From NCBI GenBank assembly GCA_963665165.1, contig OY761989.1, positions 124,001 to 188,000 of the forward strand: a stretch of DNA of 64,000 bases. The letters are read 5' to 3'. Shown in pieces: positions 42,581 to 51,663 of the stretch. Origin of the DNA: G963663315 sp963665165 (GTDB lineage Bacteria; Pseudomonadota; Gammaproteobacteria; Arenicellales; Poriferihabitantaceae). Position numbers and translations under genes: made by a program. The notes beneath the pieces are model-generated. The model made no database searches. It was not told the origin of the DNA and saw only the letters and a program-made list of their open reading frames with translations. Positions within the stretch are counted from its first letter, which is position 1; every line of letters begins with the position of its first letter.

Positions 42581-44620
42581 ATGACAACCCATCCCCCGAC
42601 ATCCCAGGAAACCGACCGCACAAGAAAGATCATGATCACCTGTGCGCTGCCGTATGCCAACGGGCAGATCCATCTGGGCCACCTCCTGGAGCATATCCAG
42701 GCGGATATCCAGGCCCGGTTCCAGCGCATGCGCGGCCATTGCTGCTATTTCATTTGCGCGGATGACGCCCACGGCACACCGATCATGCTGAAGGCGGAAG
42801 AGGAGGGAATCTCTCCGATGCAGTTGATTGAGCGGGTCTGGGTCGAACACAAGCGCGATTTCGATGATTTCCTGATTTCATTCGACAACTACTACACCAC
42901 CCATTCCCCGGAAAACCGGCATTACGCCGAGTTGATTTACAACCGATTGAATGAAAACGGACATATCAGTCGAAGAACCATCCAGCAGCTTTATGATCCG
43001 GAAAGGCAGATGTTCCTGCCCGACCGGTTCGTCAAGGGAACCTGTCCGGTATGCCGTGCGGACGGTCAATATGGCGACAATTGTGAAGCCTGCGGCAGCA
43101 CCTATTCCTCCTCGGAGTTGATTGATCCGGTCTCCGCCATGTCCGGCGCCGTGCCGGAGATGCGGGAATCCGAACAGCTGTTTTTCAAACTGGGTGATTT
43201 CAGGGACTTCATGATCGAATGGTTCGAACAGGGGCATACTCAAAAAGAGATCGCCAACAAGCAAATGGAATTGTTCACGCAGGAATTGCTCGAATGGGAT
43301 ATTTCGCGCAACGCCCCGTACTGGGGTTTCGAAATACCGGGTGAGAAAGACAAGTATTTCTATGTCTGGCTGGACGCGCCTATTGGCTATCTGGCGAGTT
43401 TCAGGAACCTGTGTGACCGGGAAAACCTGGATTTCGATGAATTCTTCCGCAAAGACAGCGAATGTGAGCTATATCATTACATCGGCAAGGATGTGGCGCG
43501 CTTTCACGCCCTGTTCTGGCCAGCCGAACTCCATGGCGCCGGGTTTCGCACCCCCAGCGGGGTATGGGTGCATGGCTTTCTGACCGTCAATAGCCAGAAG
43601 ATGTCGAAGTCCAGGGGAACCTTCATCATGGCCGAGACCTACATCAACCACCTCAACCCCGAATATCTCCGGTACTACTTCGCCGGCAAGCTGGACAATA
43701 CGATTGATGACATTGATCTCAACCTGGCCGATTTCCAGACACGGGTGAACTCGGACCTCGTCGGCAAGCTGGTCAATATCGCCAGCCGCTGCGCCGGTTT
43801 CATCACAAAGACATTCGACGGCAAGCTGAGTGGCGTCCTGGCCGATGCGGCCATGTTTGAGGAATTTGTCGAAGCCGGAGAAAAAATCGCGGCCTCTTAT
43901 GAAAACCGCCGCTACAGCCGTGCAATACGCGATGTCATGGCTCTGGCCGACCGGGCCAACCAGTACATTGACGCCGCAAGACCCTGGGTACTGGTAAAAG
44001 AGGACACTACCCGCGGCCAGGTGCAATCCATCTGCACCCAGGGCCTGAACCTTTTCAGATTGTTGATGATTTATCTGAAGCCCGTATTGCCGAAAACCGC
44101 CTCGAATGTGGAGTTGTTCCTGAACATCCCGCCATTGACATGGAAAGATACCGGACAACCGCTATTGAACCATCGAATCAACCGGTTCAAGCCCTTGCTG
44201 ACCCGGATCGAAGACAAACAGGTCACGGCCATGATCGAAGAAACCAGGGCGAAACCAAAACCTTCCGGATCGCTCGCTGACACGCCTGTAGCCGACCCGA
44301 TCAAGATGGATGATTTTTCCCGGGTGGATCTGCGGATCGCGAGGATTGTGGACGCGAGTCATGTCGAAGGGGCAGACAAACTGCTCCAGCTGACGCTGGA
44401 CCTCGGCGGGGAAAACCGCAATATCCTTGCGGGAATCAAGTCCGCCTACCAGCCCGAAGACCTCAAGGGAAGATTAACCGTGGTGGTGGCCAACCTGGCG
44501 CCGAGAAAAATGAAGTTCGGAACATCGGAAGGCATGGTGCTCTGCGCCGGTTCCGGCGGCAAGGATCTGTTCCTGCTCAGTCCCGACGAAGGCGCCATAC
44601 CCGGAATGCGCATAACCTGA
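42581..44620 (+). CDS. metG: Methionyl-tRNA synthetase
   Basis: A class I synthetase of 679 residues. The HIGH motif variant is in NGQIHLGHLLEHIQAD, the zinc knuckle is CPVCRADGQYGDNCEACGSTY, the KMSKS loop is QKMSKSRGTFI, and a C-terminal EMAP/Trbp111 tRNA-binding domain (KMDDFSRVDLRIARIVDASHV ... LAPRKMKFGTSEGMVL) completes the full-length type. It is divergent from apbC, a common arrangement in gammaproteobacteria. Confidence 0.96.
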   Translation: MTTHPPTSQETDRTRKIMITCALPYANGQIHLGHLLEHIQADIQARFQRMRGHCCYFICADDAHGTPIMLKAEEEGISPMQLIERVWVEHKRDFDDFLISFDNYYTTHSPENRHYAELIYNRLNENGHISRRTIQQLYDPERQMFLPDRFVKGTCPVCRADGQYGDNCEACGSTYSSSELIDPVSAMSGAVPEMRESEQLFFKLGDFRDFMIEWFEQGHTQKEIANKQMELFTQELLEWDISRNAPYWGFEIPGEKDKYFYVWLDAPIGYLASFRNLCDRENLDFDEFFRKDSECELYHYIGKDVARFHALFWPAELHGAGFRTPSGVWVHGFLTVNSQKMSKSRGTFIMAETYINHLNPEYLRYYFAGKLDNTIDDIDLNLADFQTRVNSDLVGKLVNIASRCAGFITKTFDGKLSGVLADAAMFEEFVEAGEKIAASYENRRYSRAIRDVMALADRANQYIDAARPWVLVKEDTTRGQVQSICTQGLNLFRLLMIYLKPVLPKTASNVELFLNIPPLTWKDTGQPLLNHRINRFKPLLTRIEDKQVTAMIEETRAKPKPSGSLADTPVADPIKMDDFSRVDLRIARIVDASHVEGADKLLQLTLDLGGENRNILAGIKSAYQPEDLKGRLTVVVANLAPRKMKFGTSEGMVLCAGSGGKDLFLLSPDEGAIPGMRIT

Positions 44621-44667
44621 TGACTGACGATTGTACACAGTGGATCGCCTGACCGGGAACGGCGGGG

Positions 44668-46143
44668 TCAGCGCATCACGAAAGGGTTTGCCATCGGCTG
44701 GCTGGATGTATTGATCCAGACCGTTTTCGTCCGGGTGTAATCCAGTACCGCCTCGATACCGGCTTCACGCCCGAATCCGCTGTGGCCGAACCCGCCAAAA
44801 GGCGCGATAGGCGAAATCGCGCGGTAGGTATTCACCCACAGGATTCCCGAACGGATTTTCGAGCTCACCCGATGGGCGCGCGCCAGGTTTTCCGTGAAGA
44901 CCCCCGCCCCTAACCCGAATTTCGTATTATTGGCCATGGCGATCCCTTCATCTTCATCCCTGAACCTGAGGGCGCTCAGTACAGGACCGAACATTTCCTG
45001 TTCGACGGTTTCAATTCGCTGGTCCGGGCAACCCAGGATAGTGGGCTCATAGTAAAACCCCTTGTCGAATGATTCAGGCCGTCTGCCCCCATGGTGCAGC
45101 TCGGCGCCCTGCTCACAGGATTTTCCCACTGCCGCGACAATACGATCCAGTTGCGCCCTGGTCGCCAGGGGGCCCATCTGGGTATCGTCCGCCAATGGGT
45201 CGCCGATCCGGATCTGTTTCGCCCTCTCCACGACACGGGCGATGATTTCATCATGGATTCCTTCCTGTATGAACACTCGCGACCCGGCCACACAGCTTTG
45301 CCCGGAAGCTCCGAAATTGCCGGCGATAATGCCATTCACCGCGCCTTCCGGATCCGCGTCGTCAAACACGACAATAGGGGATTTCCCGCCCAGCTCCAAT
45401 GAAACCAGGGCATAGTTGCGGCTGGTATTTTCAATCACCCTCGAAGCCGTTTCCGGCCCGCCGGTGAAGGCTACCCTGGCGACATCCGGATGGCTGGTCA
45501 GAGCCCGGCCGCAGGGGTCGCCGTAGCCGGTAATAATGTTCACCACCCCCTTCGGCACCCCCGCCTGATCGACAATTTTCGCGAACTCGAACATCGGGGC
45601 AGGCGCATCTTCAGAAGCCTTCAACACAATGGTATTGCCCGCCGCCAGCGCGGGACCGAGTTTGGTCGCGGTCAAAAACATCTGCGCATTCCACGGCACT
45701 ACGGCAGCTACCACCCCGACCGGTTCGCGCGTAGTGAAAACATGCATGTCGGGCTTGTCGATCGGCAGCGTGGCGCCTTCGATCTTGTCGGCCATGCCGG
45801 CGAAATAATGATAGTAGTCACGGACATACCCGGTCTGCCCCCTGGTTTCCTTGAGCAATTTGCCGCTGTCGATCGTTTCGATATCGCCGAGATGATCCGA
45901 CTTCTCTGAAATCAGGTCACCCAGCCTGTACAGGATTCTACCGCGGGCAGTCGGCGTCATTTTTGACCAGGGACCGTCAAAGAGCGCGTTTTTGGCGGCA
46001 TCGACTGCCCGGTTCACATCGTGTTCGGTGGCGGCGGGAGCCTGTGCCCAGGGTTCTTCGTTAGCCGGGTTGATCGAGACCAGGGTTCCTCCGTCCGAAG
46101 CGTCACTCCATTCTCCGTTAATATAATGCTGATATTTTTTCAT
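44668..46143 (-). CDS. NAD(P)-dependent aldehyde dehydrogenase
   Basis: A 491-residue aldehyde dehydrogenase superfamily protein. The cofactor-binding VPWNAQMFLTATKLGPALAAGNTIVLKASE, catalytic Glu in LELGGKSPIVVF and catalytic Cys in GASGQSCVAGSRVF are intact. The substrate is unknown; betaine-aldehyde- or hydroxymuconic-semialdehyde-type sequences are the nearest in style. I chose the ATG at 46143 (MKKYQHYINGEW) over a TTG at 46149. It is the last gene of a three-gene operon with an alpha/beta hydrolase (2-base gap) and a flavin reductase. Confidence 0.85.
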   Translation of the reverse strand: MKKYQHYINGEWSDASDGGTLVSINPANEEPWAQAPAATEHDVNRAVDAAKNALFDGPWSKMTPTARGRILYRLGDLISEKSDHLGDIETIDSGKLLKETRGQTGYVRDYYHYFAGMADKIEGATLPIDKPDMHVFTTREPVGVVAAVVPWNAQMFLTATKLGPALAAGNTIVLKASEDAPAPMFEFAKIVDQAGVPKGVVNIITGYGDPCGRALTSHPDVARVAFTGGPETASRVIENTSRNYALVSLELGGKSPIVVFDDADPEGAVNGIIAGNFGASGQSCVAGSRVFIQEGIHDEIIARVVERAKQIRIGDPLADDTQMGPLATRAQLDRIVAAVGKSCEQGAELHHGGRRPESFDKGFYYEPTILGCPDQRIETVEQEMFGPVLSALRFRDEDEGIAMANNTKFGLGAGVFTENLARAHRVSSKIRSGILWVNTYRAISPIAPFGGFGHSGFGREAGIEAVLDYTRTKTVWINTSSQPMANPFVMR

Positions 46144-46145
46144 GT

Positions 46146-46964
46146 TCAATTTTCCCCTGTCTGGTGTTTGTTCAGGAATGCCAATACCTGGGCGGCCAGC
46201 AACCCGGCGTGCTCAACCGGAGCCATGTGATAATGCCCGGGATTGATGACCAGTTCCGACTGAGGCAGGGCAGAAGCCAGCGCCTGCGACATTGCCGGAG
46301 TGGACCCGGTCTCGGCGGAGCCTGTGACCACCAGGGCGGGGCGGTCAAAATGATTCAATGTATAGCGCTTCATTTCAGCTTCGGCATGGCAAAAGAAATA
46401 ATAGGCCTTCAGGTAGCCGTCACCCTTGTGCCGTGAAAACATCCGGCGAATATCATCCATTTCATCCGGATTGAGGTCGATATACTGTTTGCTGAACCAG
46501 CGCCTGATCGCCAGTTCGACCGTCGCCATCGGGCCCTGGTCCCTGGTAATCCGATAGCGGTCCCTGACCGCCTCGCACTGCTCCTCGGTTCTTCGATAGA
46601 CGCTATGCAAAAACACCGCATGGGTCAATCTGGAACCATGTAACGAGACCGCTGCCTGCGTGATCAAGGCGCCGAGCGAAAATCCGGCCAGCGCAAACCG
46701 GTCAATTCCGAGATAATCGGCCAGACCCATGAGTTGAGCGGCGAAATCCCGGGCAGTGCGTGGCCCTTCGGGATTGGCCGAACGGCCATGCCCGGACAGG
46801 TCATAAGTCAGTACCTCGTAGCTTTGCGACAAAAGCGGAATCCAGGATTGCCACATGTCCTGGTCCAACCCCACGCCATGTATCAGGACAACGACCGGTT
46901 TGCGCCTGTCCCGTCCGGTCAGTCTGTAGCAGGTTCCCTGGTGAAACTGTGCCCTGTCGCTCAT
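46146..46964 (-). CDS. Alpha/beta hydrolase
   Basis: A 272-residue hydrolase. The oxyanion segment IHGVGLDQDMWQ, the DLSGHGRSANPEG strand, the nucleophile elbow GFSLGALIT and a C-terminal His in GHYHMAPVEH complete the Ser-His-acid layout. Such enzymes in operons with flavin reductases and aldehyde dehydrogenases often hydrolyse ring-cleavage products or enol-lactones, but the substrate here is unknown. It lies between the flavin reductase (18 bases) and the aldehyde dehydrogenase (2 bases). Confidence 0.82.
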   Translation of the reverse strand: MSDRAQFHQGTCYRLTGRDRRKPVVVLIHGVGLDQDMWQSWIPLLSQSYEVLTYDLSGHGRSANPEGPRTARDFAAQLMGLADYLGIDRFALAGFSLGALITQAAVSLHGSRLTHAVFLHSVYRRTEEQCEAVRDRYRITRDQGPMATVELAIRRWFSKQYIDLNPDEMDDIRRMFSRHKGDGYLKAYYFFCHAEAEMKRYTLNHFDRPALVVTGSAETGSTPAMSQALASALPQSELVINPGHYHMAPVEHAGLLAAQVLAFLNKHQTGEN

Positions 46965-46982
46965 AAGACCCGAATCTCCGGT

Positions 46983-47906
46983 CTATTCGGTAAGTATTTT
47001 AACCGCGCCATCACGATGACCGCCGAAATAAACACCATATCTGCCCCGTTCCGATTCTGCGATATATCGTTCAAGCATGGTCCGGACCGCCGCGGATTTG
47101 ATCCGGTTCCAGGGAATTTCTTCGGGCGACCAGAAGTCACTCCCGCTCAAGCCCGTATTCGCCTTGGCGCGATAGTAAATGAACTGCTGTCCGGATCGTT
47201 CATGTTCGAAGACGGCGAACAATGAACTGATACTGATTTCGATATCCAGGTCGGACAGGGTTTTATGGAGCTTGGCCAGGGAGCCCGGTTCCCCCTTCTG
47301 TCCACTGGCCGGAACACGCAGCTCTCCGGTCTCGGTATCCTGAATCAACAGCAGTTTGCCGTCATGCTCGACGATTGCCCCGACAACCACATCGGCGCTG
47401 GCGGAAACCGCCCTGAAAGCGGACTGTTCCAGTCCCAGCCTGAGATAACCGCCCCGCACATAACCGAGGCCGATCCTGTCATTGTAATCATAGCTTGAAA
47501 CCTCACCCAGAATGATGACATGGTCCCCCGCGTCAATGACCTGCTTCCGCCGGCATTCGAACCAGGCGCAGCATCCGTCCATCAGAGGGTAACCGGCTGA
47601 GCTTTCAGTCCAGTCGGTAATATCGAATTTATCCGGCCTTTTCGAGGCAAACAGCCCCGATGTCTCGATCTGTTCCTCGGACAGTATGTTGACGGCAAAA
47701 CCCGGGGACCCGGTAAACACCTCAAAACTTTCGGCAGCCTTGTCCACGCATATCAGCAATATGGGCGGGTCCAGTGAAACAGAAGTGAAGGAATTGGCGG
47801 TAAATCCGCGGGGAATACCTCCTCTTTCCCGGGTCGTCACAACCGTTACCCCGGTCAGGAAGGCGCCAAAAGCATTCCTCAATTCTCTTAAGTCAGACTT
47901 TCCCAA
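46983..47906 (-). CDS. Flavin reductase fused to a degenerate Nudix-like domain
   Basis: The 307-residue protein starts with a flavin-reductase-like FMN-binding domain (residues 1-165: FGAFLTGVTVVTTRE, GFTANSFTSVSLDPPILLICVD, FAVNILSE, DHVIILGEV). This type supplies reduced flavin to a monooxygenase or uses it directly. From about residue 172 a Nudix-fold-like domain follows (VVVGAIVEHDGKLLLIQDTETGELRVPASG). Its Nudix box lacks the usual R-E-x2-E-E core, so it is probably not a hydrolase and may bind a nucleotide. No flavin-dependent oxygenase is in the window. It heads the operon with the hydrolase and aldehyde dehydrogenase. Confidence 0.78.
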   Translation of the reverse strand: MGKSDLRELRNAFGAFLTGVTVVTTRERGGIPRGFTANSFTSVSLDPPILLICVDKAAESFEVFTGSPGFAVNILSEEQIETSGLFASKRPDKFDITDWTESSAGYPLMDGCCAWFECRRKQVIDAGDHVIILGEVSSYDYNDRIGLGYVRGGYLRLGLEQSAFRAVSASADVVVGAIVEHDGKLLLIQDTETGELRVPASGQKGEPGSLAKLHKTLSDLDIEISISSLFAVFEHERSGQQFIYYRAKANTGLSGSDFWSPEEIPWNRIKSAAVRTMLERYIAESERGRYGVYFGGHRDGAVKILTE

Positions 47907-48014
47907 AATCCGCAGCCATTTATTATGGTCATCGAATAGTCGGATCGGGGCGTAATTCGATTACAGGATTCACCTTGTCATATCCGGCGCTTAAGGGAAT
48001 ATTCTAACCGATTT

Positions 48015-48034
48015 ACAAATAATTAAACATTTGT
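48015..48034. promoter_or_regulatory. AT-rich inverted repeat between the flavin reductase and MobC-like genes
   Basis: ACAAAT at 48015-48020 and ATTTGT at 48029-48034 flank an AT-rich 8-base spacer. It lies in the 238-base gap 47907-48144 between divergent genes and may be an operator or promoter element. Confidence 0.3.
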
Positions 48035-48144
48035 GCGGTCAGTGGACAGGCAACCGGAGTGAATGCAGCCGTATCCGGGGGAGCCAGATATGATATTCTA
48101 CCGGGCCGCATAACGATTATTTATCCAGGGAAGCCGGGAAGCAC

Positions 48145-48510
48145 ATGAAAATTTCACCAACAGCCAGTCACGGGGCATACGCCCCGGAGATGGCGGACAT
48201 GACGGAAGGCAAGCGCAAGGCGCGTGTCGTAATGGCGACAGACAGTGAATGGCAGATCATCGGTGAACGGGCGGAAAAGGCCCGAATGTCGACTTCAGGC
48301 TTCGTCGTTGAACGCGCCCTCGCAACCGCGGAAAGAGAGTCCGATGACAATCTGCCGGCGCCGCTCCGCCGCAGAGTGGCGCGGGATGTGCTGGTCCTGT
48401 CCCGCATTGAGGAGCTACGCTACCGGGAAACGGGTAAGACCGGGGCATGGGAAGAGATCGTCGCCGCAGCCGAAGCGGCCATCGAAACGGAAGAGACGGC
48501 CAGCCGTTGA
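48145..48510 (+). CDS. MobC-like relaxosome accessory protein
   Basis: A 121-residue basic/helical protein of a plasmid-mobilisation type: KARVVMATDSEWQIIGERAEKARMSTSGFVVERAL is a ribbon-helix-helix-like segment, followed by a helical Arg/Glu-rich part. Proteins like this are annotated as MobC or CopG-type relaxosome factors that help a relaxase at oriT. It is convergent with the MobF relaxase gene, ending 90 bases from it, which is an unusual arrangement. The family assignment rests mainly on pattern and neighbour. Confidence 0.6.
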   Translation: MKISPTASHGAYAPEMADMTEGKRKARVVMATDSEWQIIGERAEKARMSTSGFVVERALATAERESDDNLPAPLRRRVARDVLVLSRIEELRYRETGKTGAWEEIVAAAEAAIETEETASR

Positions 48511-48562
48511 GGCAGGAAGCGGCGCCGAACATCATCGGGAACCAGCGCGGACCAGGATACCC

Positions 48563-48585
48563 TTGCCGATCCAGGCAATCGGCAA
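48563..48585. terminator. Perfect hairpin between convergent mobC-like and mobF genes
   Basis: TTGCCGAT and ATCGGCAA (8 bp, perfect) enclose a 7-base loop in the 90-base convergent gap. Neither side has a T-run, so it may be a weak bidirectional terminator. Confidence 0.4.
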
Positions 48586-48600
48586 TACAGACCTGACCAG

Positions 48601-51303
48601 TCACAGATCCAGATCCAGTTCCAGACTCCGGGCCACGCCGCCGCGCTCGCGGATCAGGTCCTCCTGCCGCTCAGCCGTGTTCTCCTCCTCAAGTTCCACC
48701 AGGTCTTCGCGGTTGTCCGTCAGTACCACCGCATTACCCGGCCCCCGGCTGATTTCCAGCCAGAACCTGCGTTGACCACTCAACAGGCCGTGCCCTGAAT
48801 CCAGCGCCGCGATCACATCGTCCTGCTCCAGCCCCTGTGCCGCATGTACGGCGGATGCGTACGCATGCTCGATATACCGGAGTTGCAGGTCGCCATGGTT
48901 AAACTCCAGCATCCTGCCATCATCCGCTCGCAGTTGCACGGTGCGGTGGCTGATTGAAAGGACTGCGGCCTGATCGAAGCGGGCCAGCCCCCGGTCATCG
49001 TCGTTGCGGGTCCAGCGAATCCGGTCCCCCGCCCGAATGCGAATCCGGGATGATTCACAAAGGTCGAGGCGGAGACGAACAGCGCCGCCCGCCGCGATAC
49101 GGCGGGGAGCGCCATCGGGATGGTGGAGCCACACCCGGTCGTTGCCGATCTCAGTCACCGTGCAGGTGTCACCGGCGCGAATGCGGAATCGTGAAAGATC
49201 GTTATGAAAGACCACGACATCCCCCTCGCGCCAGTTGTGCGTGTCGTCCTTTTGAGCTTGCGTCAACCCGATCTCTGCCAGGGTTTCAATCTCAAGCTCG
49301 CGGCCATGCAGCGCGCCTTCCTCTTCGAGTCCCTCACGCACGGTTTCGTTGATCTGTTCGCGCAACTCGCTGGTTGACGCCAGAATCGCCGTATTCGCGC
49401 GCGCCGACGGAGTCAACTCCAGCCAGATGCGAGCCGCAGTCCCGCCGAGGCGGTCAGCCGCAACCGGGTACAGGTTCTCTGCCGGGTTTCCGGGTATCGG
49501 CTTGTGTGCGCTTCCGATTACATCCAGCGCGGTCGCTTGTAATCCCGGATTGCGCTGACGCCGGATATCGTCCATCAGCGCGACCTGCATCCCGGTGTCC
49601 CGAAGCTGCCTGAAGGGTTGCCCGGCGCCGACTGCCCGCAGTTGCCGCCTGTCTCCGACCAGCGCCAGCCGCCCGATGCCGAGGCGGTCGGCGATCCGGA
49701 TCAGCCGCCGCGCCTGTTCCGTGGATGCCAGCGCCATGTCGTCAACCACCAGGATCGAACCGGAGAAGTCCTTGCGGAGTTCGTCCATTCGTTCCTCACC
49801 GGCCAGGTTGTCCACCACATCGCGGTGGCGCTCCAGAAATCCATGCAGTGTCCGGCATGCGATGCCGGTTTCACGCGCCAGTACCCGCATCGCGGCTGGC
49901 GAAGACGCGAGCCCGATGATCAAACGCCCTCGCGCCAGCGCCGCCACCTGGCGCAGCATGGCTGTCTTGCCGATTCCGGCGTAAACCTGTACTCCCACCA
50001 CCCGGTCGCGACTGGCAAGAATGATTTTTACCGCGTCGCGCTGGCTTTCGGTCAGCCCGGTGTCAGCCGTTCGCGCCTCCACCGCCTCTCCCGGCAGCAT
50101 TGACGCGGATGCGCCAATGCCCCCCATCATCGCTGCGACCACCTCCTTCTGCGCGCGTACTGTGCGGTCGGTCACGAACGAAGCCCCGATACCTCGCCGC
50201 ATCCCCGCAATCAAGTGGCCGTCCACGCGCATCCGGTCAGTGGCGCCATCCATGTCCGTGATCGTATAACGACCGGCGGCATGACCGAGCGCCAGTGTGG
50301 TCAGGTCTCGTTGCGCGAACACCGGAGGCCGCTCTTCGAGCCGCTCCGCCGCCTGCCACGCGATCTCCAGCGGTGACTGCACAGGGAACGGATCCCGGGC
50401 GTTTTCCCGGTTGGTCTTGTCGACTCCCAGCTCCTCTGCGCGCTGCCGCCAACGGGCTGTCAGCGCTTCCCAGTGGGGTTCATTCTTGCGCAACCGGGTC
50501 GCCAGCGCCGCCTGCTGTGCCCGCCCGGCGTTATATTCCCAACCCCGCTCCGCGATATAATCCAGCATGTCCCGGCGCCGACTGGAAAAGGCCTCCAGCG
50601 CCACCCGGTCATGGCCCGCGATCTCGAATCCCGGAACGCGGCCAATCATGGACGGCGCCAGCGCAAACCCCAGTTGCCGCAACCGCCGGGCAAGCTCATT
50701 GCGATAGAATGCGCCGATCAGCTTCTGATTGCGCTGCAGGGCTCCGGTCTCGATGCTCCGCCATTTCCCGTTCGTGTCACAAACCATATTGGCAACCACA
50801 CAGTGGGTATGGAGCTGCGGGTCGAGATTGCGGCTGGCGGCATGACGGAAGGTCGCCGCCACCATTGCTGGCGCGAATACCCGTTCCATCTTCCGCTCTG
50901 TACGATTCCAGACCCGGGTTTGCACTATACGCTCTTCCACGAAATCAAGTGTCGTACGCATGGCCGCGTCATGGGCGCTCCGCACCCGTTCATTACCCTG
51001 CACAAGGGCTTCCAGCGAGACCGATTTGGGCGCCGACAGGGTCAGGTCAACACCCGGACGGTGTTCGTGTTCACCGTCGCGAATACGCCCCAGCCGGATA
51101 TCGGCCTGCGGCACGTATCCCTCCAGAACCGAACGGAACTGCACAGGATCGATAGGGCCGGAAAGGCCGAGTAGCACGGCGCCCTGTCCAACCCAGTAGC
51201 TCGCCTCACGGTGTTCCGGGTCGTTCTTCGAGTAATAGCCGTCCTTCTCGAAGTATTGAACCGTCGAGGAGGCGGATGTGATATTGCAGACCGATGCGAC
51301 CAT
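48601..51303 (-). CDS. MobF-family conjugative relaxase-helicase (TrwC/TraI type)
   Basis: A 900-residue protein, close to TrwC (966). The relaxase domain has N-terminal tyrosines (Tyr17, Tyr23, Tyr24), SYWVGQGA, DLTLSAPKSVS and the metal-binding His triad in TFRHAASRNLDPQLHTHCVVANM. The helicase part follows with YAGIGKTAML, VVDDMALAS and LVGDRRQL motifs. The Walker A first Gly is replaced by Val (V-Y-A-G-I-G-K-T), which might weaken ATPase activity. It normally nicks oriT and leads the strand into a recipient. No coupling protein, secretion genes or integrase are nearby, so this looks like a mobilisable or remnant element. It is divergent from the drm operon. Confidence 0.9.
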   Translation of the reverse strand: MVASVCNITSASSTVQYFEKDGYYSKNDPEHREASYWVGQGAVLLGLSGPIDPVQFRSVLEGYVPQADIRLGRIRDGEHEHRPGVDLTLSAPKSVSLEALVQGNERVRSAHDAAMRTTLDFVEERIVQTRVWNRTERKMERVFAPAMVAATFRHAASRNLDPQLHTHCVVANMVCDTNGKWRSIETGALQRNQKLIGAFYRNELARRLRQLGFALAPSMIGRVPGFEIAGHDRVALEAFSSRRRDMLDYIAERGWEYNAGRAQQAALATRLRKNEPHWEALTARWRQRAEELGVDKTNRENARDPFPVQSPLEIAWQAAERLEERPPVFAQRDLTTLALGHAAGRYTITDMDGATDRMRVDGHLIAGMRRGIGASFVTDRTVRAQKEVVAAMMGGIGASASMLPGEAVEARTADTGLTESQRDAVKIILASRDRVVGVQVYAGIGKTAMLRQVAALARGRLIIGLASSPAAMRVLARETGIACRTLHGFLERHRDVVDNLAGEERMDELRKDFSGSILVVDDMALASTEQARRLIRIADRLGIGRLALVGDRRQLRAVGAGQPFRQLRDTGMQVALMDDIRRQRNPGLQATALDVIGSAHKPIPGNPAENLYPVAADRLGGTAARIWLELTPSARANTAILASTSELREQINETVREGLEEEGALHGRELEIETLAEIGLTQAQKDDTHNWREGDVVVFHNDLSRFRIRAGDTCTVTEIGNDRVWLHHPDGAPRRIAAGGAVRLRLDLCESSRIRIRAGDRIRWTRNDDDRGLARFDQAAVLSISHRTVQLRADDGRMLEFNHGDLQLRYIEHAYASAVHAAQGLEQDDVIAALDSGHGLLSGQRRFWLEISRGPGNAVVLTDNREDLVELEEENTAERQEDLIRERGGVARSLELDLDL

Positions 51304-51561
51304 CGGCCGATTCTACACGCGATTCCGGGGGAAAGGGGCGGCGCGGCTGCATGCCCGGACAACCCGGATGTTGACGGCGCCGACCACAATCTCCTTGCAG
51401 TCCGGTCCGATCTGTGACATATATCCGCCAGGCGTTGCTGGACCCGGCGTTTACCCGGATTACCCGGAAGTGGATCTAACCAACAGGAATGGGCAGAAGA
51501 TGGACCGAATTTTCTTCGAACCCTTGTTTCCACCCTCTCAAGCAGTTTACAGGAAACTCGA
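51304..51561. other. Divergent regulatory region between mobF and the drm operon
   Basis: No gene is seen in these 258 bases. They hold a perfect tandem repeat of the 9-mer TTACCCGGA (51451-51468), preceded by a partial copy (GACCCGGCG). The 3' half becomes AT-richer, as expected of promoters. An oriT could lie here or in the hairpin further right, but no family-specific nic sequence was recognised. Confidence 0.45.
51451..51468. repeat. Tandem repeat of a 9-mer (2 copies)
   Basis: Two adjoining exact copies of TTACCCGGA between the divergent mobF and drm genes. Such short iterations are typical of protein-binding sites at oriT or operators. Confidence 0.5.
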
Positions 51562-51663
51562 ATGTCGAAGAAATGTCAGCGGGACAACCAGAAAAAGCCG
51601 CGCATGATCGACACATTGAACGAATGTGTCGACTGTAGTCATGGAGCCGATGGCGGGTGGTGA
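51562..51663 (+). CDS. Small Cys-rich ORF (33 aa) coupled to drmA
   Basis: The frame runs from an ATG at 51562 to TGA at 51661. An AGGAAA ribosome site lies 8-13 bases upstream. The peptide starts MSKKCQRDNQKK and contains Cys5, Cys22 and Cys25 (ECVDC), a partial zinc-knuckle look. Its stop overlaps the drmA GTG at 51660 in a GTGA four-base overlap, exactly as at the drmA-drmB junction. That repeated arrangement argues it is translated and coupled to drmA. A perfect inverted repeat lies inside it. I know no family for it; it could be a leader peptide or a genuine small partner. Alternatively it is the 5' part of drmA shifted by an indel. Confidence 0.4.
   Translation: MSKKCQRDNQKKPRMIDTLNECVDCSHGADGGW
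51608..51632. promoter_or_regulatory. Perfect 10-bp inverted repeat upstream of drmA
   Basis: TCGACACATT, a 5-base loop GAACG, then AATGTGTCGA form a perfect 10-bp stem ending 27 bases before the drmA start. It could be an operator, an mRNA hairpin controlling drmA translation within the small ORF, or an oriT-type repeat for the adjacent MobF relaxase. Confidence 0.5.

Noticed and set aside
46983..47906. Active Nudix hydrolase
   Set aside because: The expected R-E-x2-E-E box is not preserved in the C-terminal domain.
48145..51303. Complete conjugative element or plasmid
   Set aside because: No coupling protein, type IV secretion genes, integrase or replication gene is present in the window.
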